Positions 7,616-14,950 of a stretch of DNA of 20,788 nucleotides are shown here, one piece after another. The stretch is from NCBI GenBank assembly GCA_900543555.1, contig UQRL01000042.1:1-20788 (forward strand). The letters are read 5' to 3'. Source of the stretch: an uncultured Oscillospiraceae bacterium (GTDB taxonomy: Bacteria > Bacillota > Clostridia > Oscillospirales > Acutalibacteraceae). Under the pieces are notes generated by a model, which was not told the DNA's origin, did not search any database, and was given only the letters and a program-made list of their open reading frames with translations. The stretch's first letter is position 1, and each line of letters opens with the position of its first letter. The position numbers were made by a program, and so were the translations under genes.

Positions 7616-9202
7616 ATGAAGAAACTCAAGCGATTTGCCGCGGCGCTGCTGTCTGTGTTCTGCCTGCTCAGCGCCATGGCGCTTCCCGCCTCGGCCGAGG
7701 GCTTTGAATACAGCTGGGATCAGGATTTGACCAACAACCCCAACGGCCCCCACTGCAAGGCCTATTCTATGCTCAACCTGGATACGGATACGGTGGTGTA
7801 CAGCAACAATGCCGACGAGCAGCTTCCCATGGCCAGCCTTACCAAGATTATGACGTATATCGTGGCCTATGAAACCATCCCTGACCTTGAGAACACCCTC
7901 ATCACCATTCCCCAAAGCGTGGTGGATGAGCTGGTGGGCACCGGCAGCTCTGTGGCGGAGTTCAGCGTGGGAGAGACCTTCACGGGCTTGGATATGCTCT
8001 ATTTGATGATGGTCCCCTCCGGCAACAACGCCGCCCTGACCTTGGCCAAGTATGTGGACCAGCTTTACGCTGAGGGCAAGCTGGACACCTCTTCTCAGGA
8101 AGGGAGCGCGTCCTCTGGAGAGGAAAGCGCTTCTGGGGAGGAGGGCTCTGAGGCTTCTCCCTCTTCAGAGGAGGCTGCCTCTGCCGACGACCCCGAGGCT
8201 TCCAGCGCCTCGCAGGCCAGTGCGGAGGCCGGCTATGTGGCCCCCGCCTATGGAGAAGAGGGGTTTGACGGCAGCGATTACACCGGCCGCAGCTATTTTG
8301 TCCAGCTGATGAACGAGAAGGCGGCAGAGCTGGGATGTACCAACACCCACTTTACCAATCCCCATGGCCTGCACAACGAGAATCACTATTCCAGTGCCCG
8401 GGATATGATCACCATAACCCAATATGCCATGAGCCTGCCCTATTTTACAGAGATCACCGGAACCACCACCTATAATTACTATCCGCAGCAGGACCCGGAG
8501 GACATCCGCTCTGCCAACACCACCAACCGCATGCTGACCAACTATGCCTCGGATGGGGGCTCTTACTATTATCCCTATGCCACCGGCATCAAGACCGGCT
8601 CCCATGACCAGGCGGGCTACTGCATTGTGGCCTCTGCCACTTACGAAGGGTATACCTACATTGTCTGCTGCCTGGGGTGCCCCTCTGTGGATTCGGATGT
8701 ACACGGGGAAATGCTGGATGCGGCCTCCCTGTTCCGATGGGCCTTTTTAAATCTTTCCAGCAAGACCATTGCCGCCCAGGGGGAGGTTTTGGCAGACGTG
8801 CCCTTGGAATACGCCTGGAAGCAGGACACTCTGCAGCTGGTGGCCGGGGAAAATGTGTCCGTAATCCTGCCGGACAGCGTGGATTCCTCCAGCATCATTG
8901 TGGAAACGGATAAGCCGGAAAGCGTGAAGGCCCCCATTGAAAAGGGAGAGCAGGTGGGCACCGCCACCATGAGTTACGCCGGGGAGGTGATCGCCACGGT
9001 GCCGCTGGTGGCTGCCGAGTCCGTTTCCCGCAGTGAGATGCTCTCCTTTATCAGCCAGGGGACCTCGGTGCTCACTTCGCCCTGGTTCCTGCTCATCATG
9101 GGGATCATTTTGCTGCTGGTGATTGTGTATATCATTCTGATCCTGCTGTACCGGAGAAAACAGAAGCAGCTGCGCCGGGTGCGCCGCCACCGGGATCTGT
9201 GA
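7616..9202 (+). CDS. dacF: D-alanyl-D-alanine carboxypeptidase (DacF/PBP5 family, peptidase S11)
   Basis: A 528-residue low-molecular-weight penicillin-binding protein that removes the terminal D-Ala from peptidoglycan stem peptides outside the membrane. Signal peptide at 1-28 (basic MKKLKRF, hydrophobic core, ASA-E cleavage site). Active-site motifs: SLTK at 74-77 (nucleophile Ser74), SGN at 135-137 and KTG at 326-328. A Ser/Glu/Ala-rich low-complexity insert (about 158-205) separates SGN from KTG, a spacing longer than usual. After a beta-rich C-terminal domain there is one membrane helix (about 485-510) and a very basic tail ending RRVRRHRDL. The ATG has AAAGGA eight bases upstream. The gene is monocistronic, closed by its own terminator. 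The symbol marks the family; DacA- or DacB-type roles are not excluded. Confidence 0.92.
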   Translation: MKKLKRFAAALLSVFCLLSAMALPASAEGFEYSWDQDLTNNPNGPHCKAYSMLNLDTDTVVYSNNADEQLPMASLTKIMTYIVAYETIPDLENTLITIPQSVVDELVGTGSSVAEFSVGETFTGLDMLYLMMVPSGNNAALTLAKYVDQLYAEGKLDTSSQEGSASSGEESASGEEGSEASPSSEEAASADDPEASSASQASAEAGYVAPAYGEEGFDGSDYTGRSYFVQLMNEKAAELGCTNTHFTNPHGLHNENHYSSARDMITITQYAMSLPYFTEITGTTTYNYYPQQDPEDIRSANTTNRMLTNYASDGGSYYYPYATGIKTGSHDQAGYCIVASATYEGYTYIVCCLGCPSVDSDVHGEMLDAASLFRWAFLNLSSKTIAAQGEVLADVPLEYAWKQDTLQLVAGENVSVILPDSVDSSSIIVETDKPESVKAPIEKGEQVGTATMSYAGEVIATVPLVAAESVSRSEMLSFISQGTSVLTSPWFLLIMGIILLLVIVYIILILLYRRKQKQLRRVRRHRDL

Positions 9203-9228
9203 CCAGCTGCCCGCCGCGGAATATTGAG

Positions 9229-9254
9229 AAAGGGCCCCTTGGGGGCCCTTTTTT
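9229..9254. terminator. Terminator after dacF, also usable by recG
   Basis: AAAGGGCCCC (9229-9238) pairs perfectly with GGGGCCCTTT (9242-9251) around loop TTG, followed by further T's to 9254: a textbook rho-independent terminator 26 bases after the dacF stop. Read from the other strand the stem is followed by TTTCTC, so it can also stop transcripts leaving recG, which converges here. Confidence 0.9.
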
Positions 9255-9312
9255 GCGCGATGTTTTCCTGTTTTCGGGAAGGACAGCCGCCATTTGGCTG
9301 CCCGGCGGCAGC

Positions 9313-11352
9313 TTACAGCACCACGTCTTCGCCGCCGGTTTTGGCAAACAGCCTTCGGATTTCCCCCCGCAGGCCCTTGTACTCCGGCTGCTCCAAAGCG
9401 TTTTGGGCCAGCAGCTCCTTGGCGCAGGCCTGGGCCTGGCGCAGGACTTCCATGTCTGTGGTCATGTCGGCGATCTTCAGTTGGGGCAGGCCGTGCTGGC
9501 GCTGGCCAAAGAAGTCCCCGGGGCCCCGCAGCTTCAGGTCTGCCTCGGCAATTTGAAATCCATCGCTGGTGTCCCGGAACAGCTTTAAACGCTTGAGCGT
9601 TTCCTCTCCCTGGGCGTCCGTGATGAGGATGCAGGTGGACTGATGCTGCCCCCGGCCGATGCGCCCCCGCAGCTGGTGCAGCTGGGAGAGCCCGTACCGT
9701 TCCGCGTTCTCGATTACCATGATGACCGCGTTGGGCACGTCCACGCCCACCTCCACCACAGTGGTGGAAACCAGAAGCTGGGTCTCCCCCCGGGAGAAGG
9801 AGGCCATCACCCGCTCTTTTTCCGCGGGCTTCATCCGCCCGTGGAGCACGCCCACGGAGGCACGGGGGAATGCCTTTTCCACCATTTCGGCGTATTGGGT
9901 TACGCTTTGCATGCCGCTCTCGTCCTCTTCGATCAGGGGGCAGATGAGGTAGCCCTGGCGGCCCTGGTCCAGGTGTTTCTGCACATAGCCGAAGGCCCGG
10001 TCCCGCTTGGCTGGGCCGATGAGATAGGTCTCGATCTTCTGCCGCCCGGGGGGCAGCTCGTCCAGCACGGAGATATCCAGGTCCCCATAGACCATCAGCG
10101 CCAAGGTGCGGGGGATGGGGGTGGCGCTCATCACCAGCAGGTGGGGGGAAGCGCCTTTCTGGGCCAGAGCGGACCGCTGCCCCACCCCAAACCGGTGCTG
10201 CTCGTCGGTGATGACCAGCCCCAGGTTGGCGAATTCCACCTTTTCCGAAAGCAGGGCGTGGGTGCCGATGACCAGCTGGATGCGCCCATCGGCCAGGGCC
10301 TGGTAGATCTTTTTCTTTTCCGCCGGCTTTACAGAGCCGGTGAGCAGGGCGCAGGCGATGTGGGCGGGCTCCAGCAGGGCGTTGAGGGACTGATAGTGCT
10401 GGGCCGCCAAGATCTCCGTGGGGGCCATTAAGGCCGCCTGCATGCCGTTCTGGATGACCGCCCAGCACAGGGCGGCGGCCACTGCGGTCTTGCCGCTGCC
10501 CACGTCCCCCTGGATGAGCCGGTTCATAGGGGAGTCCCCCGCCATGTCCTCCAGCGCCTCGGTGATGGCCCGGCGCTGGGCCCCGGTCAGCTGGAAGGGC
10601 AGCAGCCGGGCAAAGCCCTCGGGAAATTCCCCGGGGACGGGGTGCAGGTTCTCCTGCTTCCGGCCGCTTTTAATGCGCAGCAGTCCCAGCTGCAGGACGA
10701 GGAACTCCTCAAAGGCCAGCCGGAACCGGGCGGCAGTGATTTCCTCTTGATTTTTGGGAAAGTGGATGGTCTCCAAGGCGTAGCGCAGGGTGCACAGGTG
10801 GTACTTCTCCCGCAGCTTGTCCGGCAGGGGGTCGTGGATGCGCTCCGGCAGCAGGGAGAGGGCGTGCTGCACCGCCGCACCGATCTGCCGGGAGGAGAGC
10901 CCCGCCGTGGCCGGATACACCGGCTGGATGCGGAGCTCCTTGGCCTCTGGCAGAAACTCCGGGGAGAGCATCTCCCGCCGGAGCAGGGTGCCCGTCACCT
11001 TGCCCCGGAACAGGTAGACCTGGCCCTCCCGCAGCATGGAGGGGATGTACTTGTTGTTGAAGAAGGTCAGGGCCATGTCGCTCTCCCCGTCGGTCACCCG
11101 GGTTTTGTACAGGGTCATGCCCCCCCGCACCCGGGTCTCTGTGGGCTTGTGGAGCACCGTGGCCTTCACCACCGCCACCTCGTTGAGAACAGTCTCCCGA
11201 ATGGGCGTGTGGAGGCTCCAGTCCTCATAGGCCCGGGGGTAGAGCCGCAGCAGGTCCCCCACGGTGGGGGCGCCCAGCTTCTCGAAGAGCTTTTTCCGCT
11301 TTTCCCCCACGCCCTTCAGCTTTTGGATATCCATTTCAAACAGGGATGGCAT
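9313..11352 (-). CDS. recG: ATP-dependent DNA helicase RecG
   Basis: A 679-residue superfamily 2 helicase that reverses stalled replication forks and branch-migrates Holliday junctions. The N-terminal wedge (about 55-150) includes an OB-fold; Walker A GDVGSGKT is at 282-289; the DEAD-like box is DEQH (383-386) in DEQHRFGVGQR, exactly the RecG form; SATPIPRTLAL, then GRIGRGQH and the terminal FFGQRQHGLP (TRG-type region) follow. Full family length. ATG at 11352 has AGGAGG six bases upstream. It lies 21 bases behind the small kinase gene and follows fakA, echoing the yloV-recG neighbourhood of Bacillus. Confidence 0.97.
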   Translation of the reverse strand: MPSLFEMDIQKLKGVGEKRKKLFEKLGAPTVGDLLRLYPRAYEDWSLHTPIRETVLNEVAVVKATVLHKPTETRVRGGMTLYKTRVTDGESDMALTFFNNKYIPSMLREGQVYLFRGKVTGTLLRREMLSPEFLPEAKELRIQPVYPATAGLSSRQIGAAVQHALSLLPERIHDPLPDKLREKYHLCTLRYALETIHFPKNQEEITAARFRLAFEEFLVLQLGLLRIKSGRKQENLHPVPGEFPEGFARLLPFQLTGAQRRAITEALEDMAGDSPMNRLIQGDVGSGKTAVAAALCWAVIQNGMQAALMAPTEILAAQHYQSLNALLEPAHIACALLTGSVKPAEKKKIYQALADGRIQLVIGTHALLSEKVEFANLGLVITDEQHRFGVGQRSALAQKGASPHLLVMSATPIPRTLALMVYGDLDISVLDELPPGRQKIETYLIGPAKRDRAFGYVQKHLDQGRQGYLICPLIEEDESGMQSVTQYAEMVEKAFPRASVGVLHGRMKPAEKERVMASFSRGETQLLVSTTVVEVGVDVPNAVIMVIENAERYGLSQLHQLRGRIGRGQHQSTCILITDAQGEETLKRLKLFRDTSDGFQIAEADLKLRGPGDFFGQRQHGLPQLKIADMTTDMEVLRQAQACAKELLAQNALEQPEYKGLRGEIRRLFAKTGGEDVVL

Positions 11353-11373
11353 GGCGGACCTCCTTTCTCCCAG

Positions 11374-11886
11374 TCAGTGTTCCAAGCCCCGCATCCAGCG
11401 CCGGATGTTTTTTTTGCTGCGGAGCACCGTGAGCTTTTCCGGAAACTGGGCCGCCCGCGCCCGCACCCCGTCCTTGCCGTTCTCATACTCCCGGCTCCAG
11501 CGGAACATGCTGCGCAGCATGGCAAAGGTGGGGCGGTAGGCGCAGGCCTCCAGGCCCAGGTTCTGCCGCAGCCACCGGGCCACCACCCGTTTCCGCCGCA
11601 GCAGGGGAGGGGGCTCCAGCAATACAACCCGGTCTGCCCGCTCCATCCCTGCAATGAAACAGGCCCGGCCTGTATCTTCTAGGATATAGTCCCCCTGTTC
11701 CAGAATGGAACGGAACATTGCGTCCCGCTCTTCCTCCGGCCGCTTCCGGTTGCCGCCGGGACGGTCCGGGTCCGGCTCGTGGGCCACCTGGTCCAGGTGG
11801 AAGCAGGGGACCCCGGTTTTTTGCGAGAGCTGCCGGGCCAGGGTGGTTTTCCCGCTGCCCACCGGCCCCGTGATATAGAGCTTCAT
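11374..11886 (-). CDS. P-loop nucleoside/adenylate-kinase-like protein (FlaR 'topology modulation' type)
   Basis: A 170-residue P-loop NTPase. Walker A GPVGSGKTT is at 7-15, followed by a conserved LD at 31-32 in VPCFHLDQV. RKRPEEER (48-55), ILEDTG (68-73) and an Arg-rich helix LLRRKRVVARWLRQNLG (95-111, a possible lid) follow, an order shared with the adenylate-kinase-related proteins often labelled DNA topology modulation protein FlaR. The substrate is unknown. The frame stays open back to 11979, but ATG 11886 is the likely start: GGAGG lies six bases before it and the P-loop strand begins at once; the longer version would translate the fakA terminator. It forms a unit with recG. Confidence 0.8.
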   Translation of the reverse strand: MKLYITGPVGSGKTTLARQLSQKTGVPCFHLDQVAHEPDPDRPGGNRKRPEEERDAMFRSILEQGDYILEDTGRACFIAGMERADRVVLLEPPPLLRRKRVVARWLRQNLGLEACAYRPTFAMLRSMFRWSREYENGKDGVRARAAQFPEKLTVLRSKKNIRRWMRGLEH

Positions 11887-11917
11887 ACGCGCCTCCGTTC
11901 CGTCTTCTGGGCGGACA

Positions 11918-11949
11918 AAAAGAAACCTTTCCGGAAAGAAAGGTTTCTT
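11918..11949 (-). terminator. Terminator/attenuator between fakA and the kinase gene
   Basis: On the minus strand AAGAAACCTTT (11949-11939) pairs with all 11 bases of AAAGGTTTCTT (11930-11920) around an eight-base loop, followed by further T's. It begins 27 bases after the fakA stop and ends about 32 bases before the kinase ATG, leaving little room for a new promoter, so partial read-through is likely. Confidence 0.85.
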
Positions 11950-11975
11950 CATGCGGTCCGGTATAAGGGCCTTGT

Positions 11976-13664
11976 TCACTCCACGCTGATAATGAAGAAA
12001 TACACCGGCTGGCCACCGTTGACCAGGGTGATCTCCACATCCGAGTGGAGCTTGCTCTCCAGGGTGCGCTTGGCCTCCTCGGCCTGCTCCTGAGTGATGC
12101 CTTCGCCATAGATCAGTGTGATGAAAGAGGTGTGCTTGTTGGCAAAGGAGCGGGCCACACGCACGCAGGCGCTGACCGGGTCCTTCTCGATATATTCCAG
12201 CTTGCCGTTTTTCAGGCCCAAAATGTCCCCGTGGCGGATGGTGTGCCCGCCGTACTCGGAATCCCGGGCGGCAAAGGTCACCAGGCCAGTGTCCACGTTG
12301 CCGGCAGCCTCCAGCATGGCCTCTTGGTTAGTTTCCGCGTCAGAGTCCGGGTCAAAGGCCAGCATGGCGGAAAGGCCCTGGGGGATGGTCCGGGTGGGGA
12401 TGACGATGACCTCCCGGTCGGTGGCCAGGGGCACAGTCTGCTCTGCGGCCATGATGATGTTCTTGTTGTTGGGCAGGATGAATACTTTCTTGGCGGGGGT
12501 GGCCAGCACCGCCTCCAGCAGGTCCTCGGTAGAGGGGTTCATGGTCTGGCCGCCGCTGACCACATTGGCGCAGCCCAGGTCCATGAACAGGCTTTTGAGC
12601 CCGTCGCCCGCCGCCACAGAGATAAAGCCCATTTCCTCGGTGGGCTCCTGGGGCTCCAGCTTGGCCTTTTCGGGCTGGGGCTGTGCCTGGGCGGCAGCGG
12701 CCTTCTGGGCCTCGTTCTCCTCTGCGGCCTTGCGGTGCTGTTCCTTCATGTTCTCAATCTTGACGGTGAGCAGCTGGCCATACTGAAGGGCGGCCTGCAA
12801 CGCGTCGCCGGGATTTTCTGTATGCACATGGGTTTTGATGATCTCGTCATCATCCACCACCACGCAGTCGCCAATGGTCTCCAGGAACAGCCGCAGGTCC
12901 AGGGGGTCCTTTTGGACCTCTGGGTCCCGTCCCACCACGAACTCCGTGCAGTAGGTGAAGTTGATCTCGCTGTCGAACTCCGCCGCCACGTTGCGGAAGA
13001 ACTCGGCGGTCTCCTCGGCCTTCTCCTCCTCGGAGAGGCCGCACTCCAGCACAATGCCGCTGCGGAACACACTGAGCATGCCCTCGAAGATCAGGCACAG
13101 GCCCTGCCCGCCGGCATCCACCACACCGGCTTTTTTCAGCACGGGCAGCAGCTCTGGGGTCTCCTCCAGGGCGTCGGCGGCGCCCATGCACACGGCGTCC
13201 CACACCTGGATGGGGTCGCTGCCCAGCTCCAGGGCTTCCCGGCCCCGCTCGGCGGCCACCCGGGCCACAGTGAGGATGGTGCCCTCGGTGGGCTTCATCA
13301 CGGCCTTATAGGCCTCTTCCACGCCCAGCTCCAGGGCTTCTACCAGGTCCTGGGCGGCGATCTCCTCCTTCTCCTCCAGGCCCTTGGAGATGCCCCGGAA
13401 CAGCAGGGACAGGATGACGCCGGAGTTGCCCCGGGCCCCCCGCAGCATGGAGGAAGCGGCCTTTTTCGCCACCTGGGCGGCGGTGGCGGAGTCCTCCAGC
13501 TTCCGCATCTCCTCGGCGGCGGCGCCGATGGTCATGGACATGTTGGTGCCGGTGTCGCCGTCGGGCACGGGGAAGATGTTCAGCTCGTTGATCTGCTTTT
13601 TGTACTTGGAAATGTTGTTGGAACCGGATATAATGGCATTTTTCAGTTGGGAACCTAAAATCAC
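11976..13664 (-). CDS. fakA: Fatty acid kinase catalytic subunit FakA (YloV/DAK2 family)
   Basis: A 562-residue protein that phosphorylates fatty acids presented by FakB (DegV-family) carriers, feeding acyl-phosphate into phospholipid synthesis. The DhaL-type kinase domain has FPVPDGDTGTNM at 31-42 (Asp35 and Asp37 as metal ligands), followed by RGARGNSGVILS. A middle domain includes TYCTEFVVG and a VHTENPGDAL His motif; an Ala/Gln/Pro/Lys-rich linker leads to a C-terminal domain with VSGGQTMNPSTEDLL, as in YloV. I start at GTG 13664: AGGGTG precedes it and MILGSQLKNAI matches where homologues begin; upstream in-frame codons cover the promoter. No fakB, nor the Asp23-type gene yloU that often precedes yloV, is in the window. 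Confidence 0.92.
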   Translation of the reverse strand: MILGSQLKNAIISGSNNISKYKKQINELNIFPVPDGDTGTNMSMTIGAAAEEMRKLEDSATAAQVAKKAASSMLRGARGNSGVILSLLFRGISKGLEEKEEIAAQDLVEALELGVEEAYKAVMKPTEGTILTVARVAAERGREALELGSDPIQVWDAVCMGAADALEETPELLPVLKKAGVVDAGGQGLCLIFEGMLSVFRSGIVLECGLSEEEKAEETAEFFRNVAAEFDSEINFTYCTEFVVGRDPEVQKDPLDLRLFLETIGDCVVVDDDEIIKTHVHTENPGDALQAALQYGQLLTVKIENMKEQHRKAAEENEAQKAAAAQAQPQPEKAKLEPQEPTEEMGFISVAAGDGLKSLFMDLGCANVVSGGQTMNPSTEDLLEAVLATPAKKVFILPNNKNIIMAAEQTVPLATDREVIVIPTRTIPQGLSAMLAFDPDSDAETNQEAMLEAAGNVDTGLVTFAARDSEYGGHTIRHGDILGLKNGKLEYIEKDPVSACVRVARSFANKHTSFITLIYGEGITQEQAEEAKRTLESKLHSDVEITLVNGGQPVYFFIISVE

Positions 13665-13707
13665 GGTAAACACACCCTTCAAGAGATAGATGGCATATCT
13701 TTTAACT

Positions 13708-13736
13708 AGTTTATCACAGATTTTTAAAAAATACAA
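13708..13736 (-). promoter_or_regulatory. Candidate promoter of fakA
   Basis: On the minus strand TTGTAT (13736-13731) and TAAACT (13713-13708) are 17 bases apart in an AT-rich stretch between the upstream terminator and fakA. The match is moderate (3 and 4 of 6), but a promoter is expected because the preceding unit ends in a strong hairpin at 13773-13810. Confidence 0.45.
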
Positions 13737-13772
13737 TCGTTCCCCGCTGATTTCTGAAAATCTCGTCTAAAA

Positions 13773-13810
13773 TGCCCCGCCCCTCCGGAAGGGCCCGGCA
13801 GGGCGGGGCA
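13773..13810 (-). terminator. Terminator closing the paralogue unit
   Basis: TGCCCCGCCC (13810-13801 read on the minus strand) pairs with all ten bases of GGGCGGGGCA (13782-13773) around an 18-base loop that contains a further CCGG-type pairing; ATTTTAG follows. It lies 14 bases after the stop of the last paralogue and before the fakA promoter. Confidence 0.8.
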
Positions 13811-13824
13811 AAACAGGTGGATCT

Positions 13825-14313
13825 TCAGGCTCCGCCGTCTTCCAACAGGTCATGCAGGGGCTGGAAATAGCCCGGAGGGCCAAAATACTCCGTGATGCTG
13901 CCGTCCTCATTGTTCTTGCGGAGGTAGTCCTGGCCCGTTTCCGGGTCGGTGCCGAGGCTGAACCTCACCCCTTTGAAAGCCAATCTTTCGCCATAGTAGT
14001 GCACCGTGACCCGCACCCCTTCGCCCCCCAGGGGCGGCAGCTCCTCCCGGGAGGAATAGGCAAAACGGTTGATCAGCCGGACCGCCGCCTCGATCTCCTC
14101 CCGCTCTTCCAGCTTTGCGTAGGAGGTGACGCTCTGCACCTCGATATAGCTGACAGAGGAAGGGAGGATGAAGTACACATGGGTGGCAGTGTAGCGCCAG
14201 ACGAAGACGCCTGCCAAGATCAAAAGGGCCAGAAGCAGGCAAATGTACGCCCGGATCAGGCGGCGCTGTACGGGCTTTTCAGTTTTCACGGGGCCGGTCT
14301 TTGAGTGCCACAT
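13825..14313 (-). CDS. Membrane-anchored protein of unknown function, paralogue C (one GPxGYFQP domain)
   Basis: A 162-residue protein I cannot assign to a named family. After a short basic N-terminus, one membrane helix spans about residues 20-40 (IRAYICLLLALLILAGVFVW); the rest is predicted outside. It holds a single copy of the domain shared with its two neighbours: IEAAVRLINRFAY in the middle and EYFGPPGYFQPLHDLLEDG at the end. ATG 14313 is chosen for AGGGTGG six bases upstream; it overlaps the preceding gene by 35 bases. GTG 14289, giving an 11-base overlap, is an alternative without a good ribosome site. Last gene of the unit. Confidence 0.75.
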   Translation of the reverse strand: MWHSKTGPVKTEKPVQRRLIRAYICLLLALLILAGVFVWRYTATHVYFILPSSVSYIEVQSVTSYAKLEEREEIEAAVRLINRFAYSSREELPPLGGEGVRVTVHYYGERLAFKGVRFSLGTDPETGQDYLRKNNEDGSITEYFGPPGYFQPLHDLLEDGGA

Positions 14314-14761
14314 CGCGTCCCACCCTTTCAGAAAGATAGTCGATCTGCTCTTGAAAGTACCCATCGGGGCCGTAATAAGCGACTTGGACCCCTTCCCAGC
14401 TAAACCGCACGGCATTGGGGTTGAAGATGAATCCAATGTTCTCGCCGTTCTCCTGATAAATCCCGATCCCGGGCCCGCCGGCGCCTGCAAACTGCCCGTA
14501 TGCGGCATCCATTCGCCTGTAGGTAAAGCCGTTTAGAAGGTCCACCATCTCCTCAATCCCTTCCCGGTCCGTGATGAACTCTTCATAGTAGTAAGTAACG
14601 CTCAGTCTCACGGCGATAACTTGTTCCGGGTCGATGTGGAACAAACGCTTGTCAAAAAACAAATTGTACAGGACCCACCACAGCAAAAAGGCGAAGATCC
14701 CTAGGGCGGCCAATGCTTTCAACAGACGTTTGCGGAAAGCAGGGTTCGATTCAGATTGCAT
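14279..14761 (-). CDS. Membrane-anchored protein of unknown function, paralogue B (one GPxGYFQP domain)
   Basis: A 160-residue protein with a basic start (MQSESNPAFRKRLLK), one membrane helix at about 15-36 (rich in Leu and Trp) and an outside domain. The domain carries the two family signatures: GIEEMVDLLNGFTYRR near residue 70-85 and VAYYGPDGYFQEQIDYL near 125-142. These match the paralogues on both sides. The ATG has AGGTGAT about five bases upstream. Its stop lies inside the next gene, so the two are probably coupled in translation. Function unknown; no catalytic motif is evident. Confidence 0.8.
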   Translation of the reverse strand: MQSESNPAFRKRLLKALAALGIFAFLLWWVLYNLFFDKRLFHIDPEQVIAVRLSVTYYYEEFITDREGIEEMVDLLNGFTYRRMDAAYGQFAGAGGPGIGIYQENGENIGFIFNPNAVRFSWEGVQVAYYGPDGYFQEQIDYLSERVGRDVALKDRPREN

Positions 14762-14803
14762 CGTTTATCACCTGTATCTACGCAACAAAGGAAAAACCAA
14801 AGT

Positions 14804-14889
14804 TTACAGCGGCACCCCGTCTTCATACAGTGCCAGAAGGGGGCCGAAGTGGCCGGGCTGGCCAGCAGAAGAGAGAGCTGTTTTTTCAT
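14804..14889 (-). pseudogene. Possible eroded remnant of a further paralogue
   Basis: Between paralogues A and B an excellent ribosome site (GGAAAGGAGAGG) precedes ATG 14889, which opens a leader-like MKKQLSLLLA. After about ten codons, in another frame, the DNA reads PGHFGPLLALYEDGVPL and a stop (14857-14804). This resembles the end of paralogue C, PGYFQPLHDLLEDGGA: P-G-x-F-x-P-L, then L, then E-D-G. I read it as a copy whose middle has been deleted, with a frameshift at the join. Chance similarity over such a short stretch is possible. The leader frame itself would continue to 14719 as a 56-residue Cys-rich peptide. Confidence 0.4.
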
Positions 14890-14950
14890 GGTGCGCCTCT
14901 CCTTTCCAGGAACGTTCGATTTCGTGGGATGATATAACAGCGCCCTGGCT

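Noticed and set aside
8747..10468. Open frame of 573 codons on the minus strand spanning the dacF-recG junction
   Set aside because: It crosses a strong terminator, lies out of frame within recG and antisense to dacF, and its Pro/Ala/Gly/Arg-rich translation shows no domain.
11887..11979. N-terminal extension of the small kinase
   Set aside because: It would translate the terminator hairpin after fakA; the internal ATG at 11886 has a proper ribosome site and starts directly at the P-loop strand.
12045..13658. Open frame of 537 codons on the plus strand opposite fakA
   Set aside because: It is fully antisense to a gene with clear FakA motifs; the translation is Gly/Leu/His/Gln-rich without domains, as expected from the mirrored codons of a GC-rich gene.
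13665..13736. N-terminal extension of fakA
   Set aside because: The extra codons overlap the candidate promoter and ribosome site; homologues begin at the GTG at 13664.
14719..14889. 56-residue Cys-rich peptide as a real small gene
   Set aside because: It has an excellent ribosome site, but it runs into paralogue B, and its mid-part covers, in another frame, a sequence resembling the paralogue C-terminus. A decayed gene explains it better, though translation cannot be excluded.
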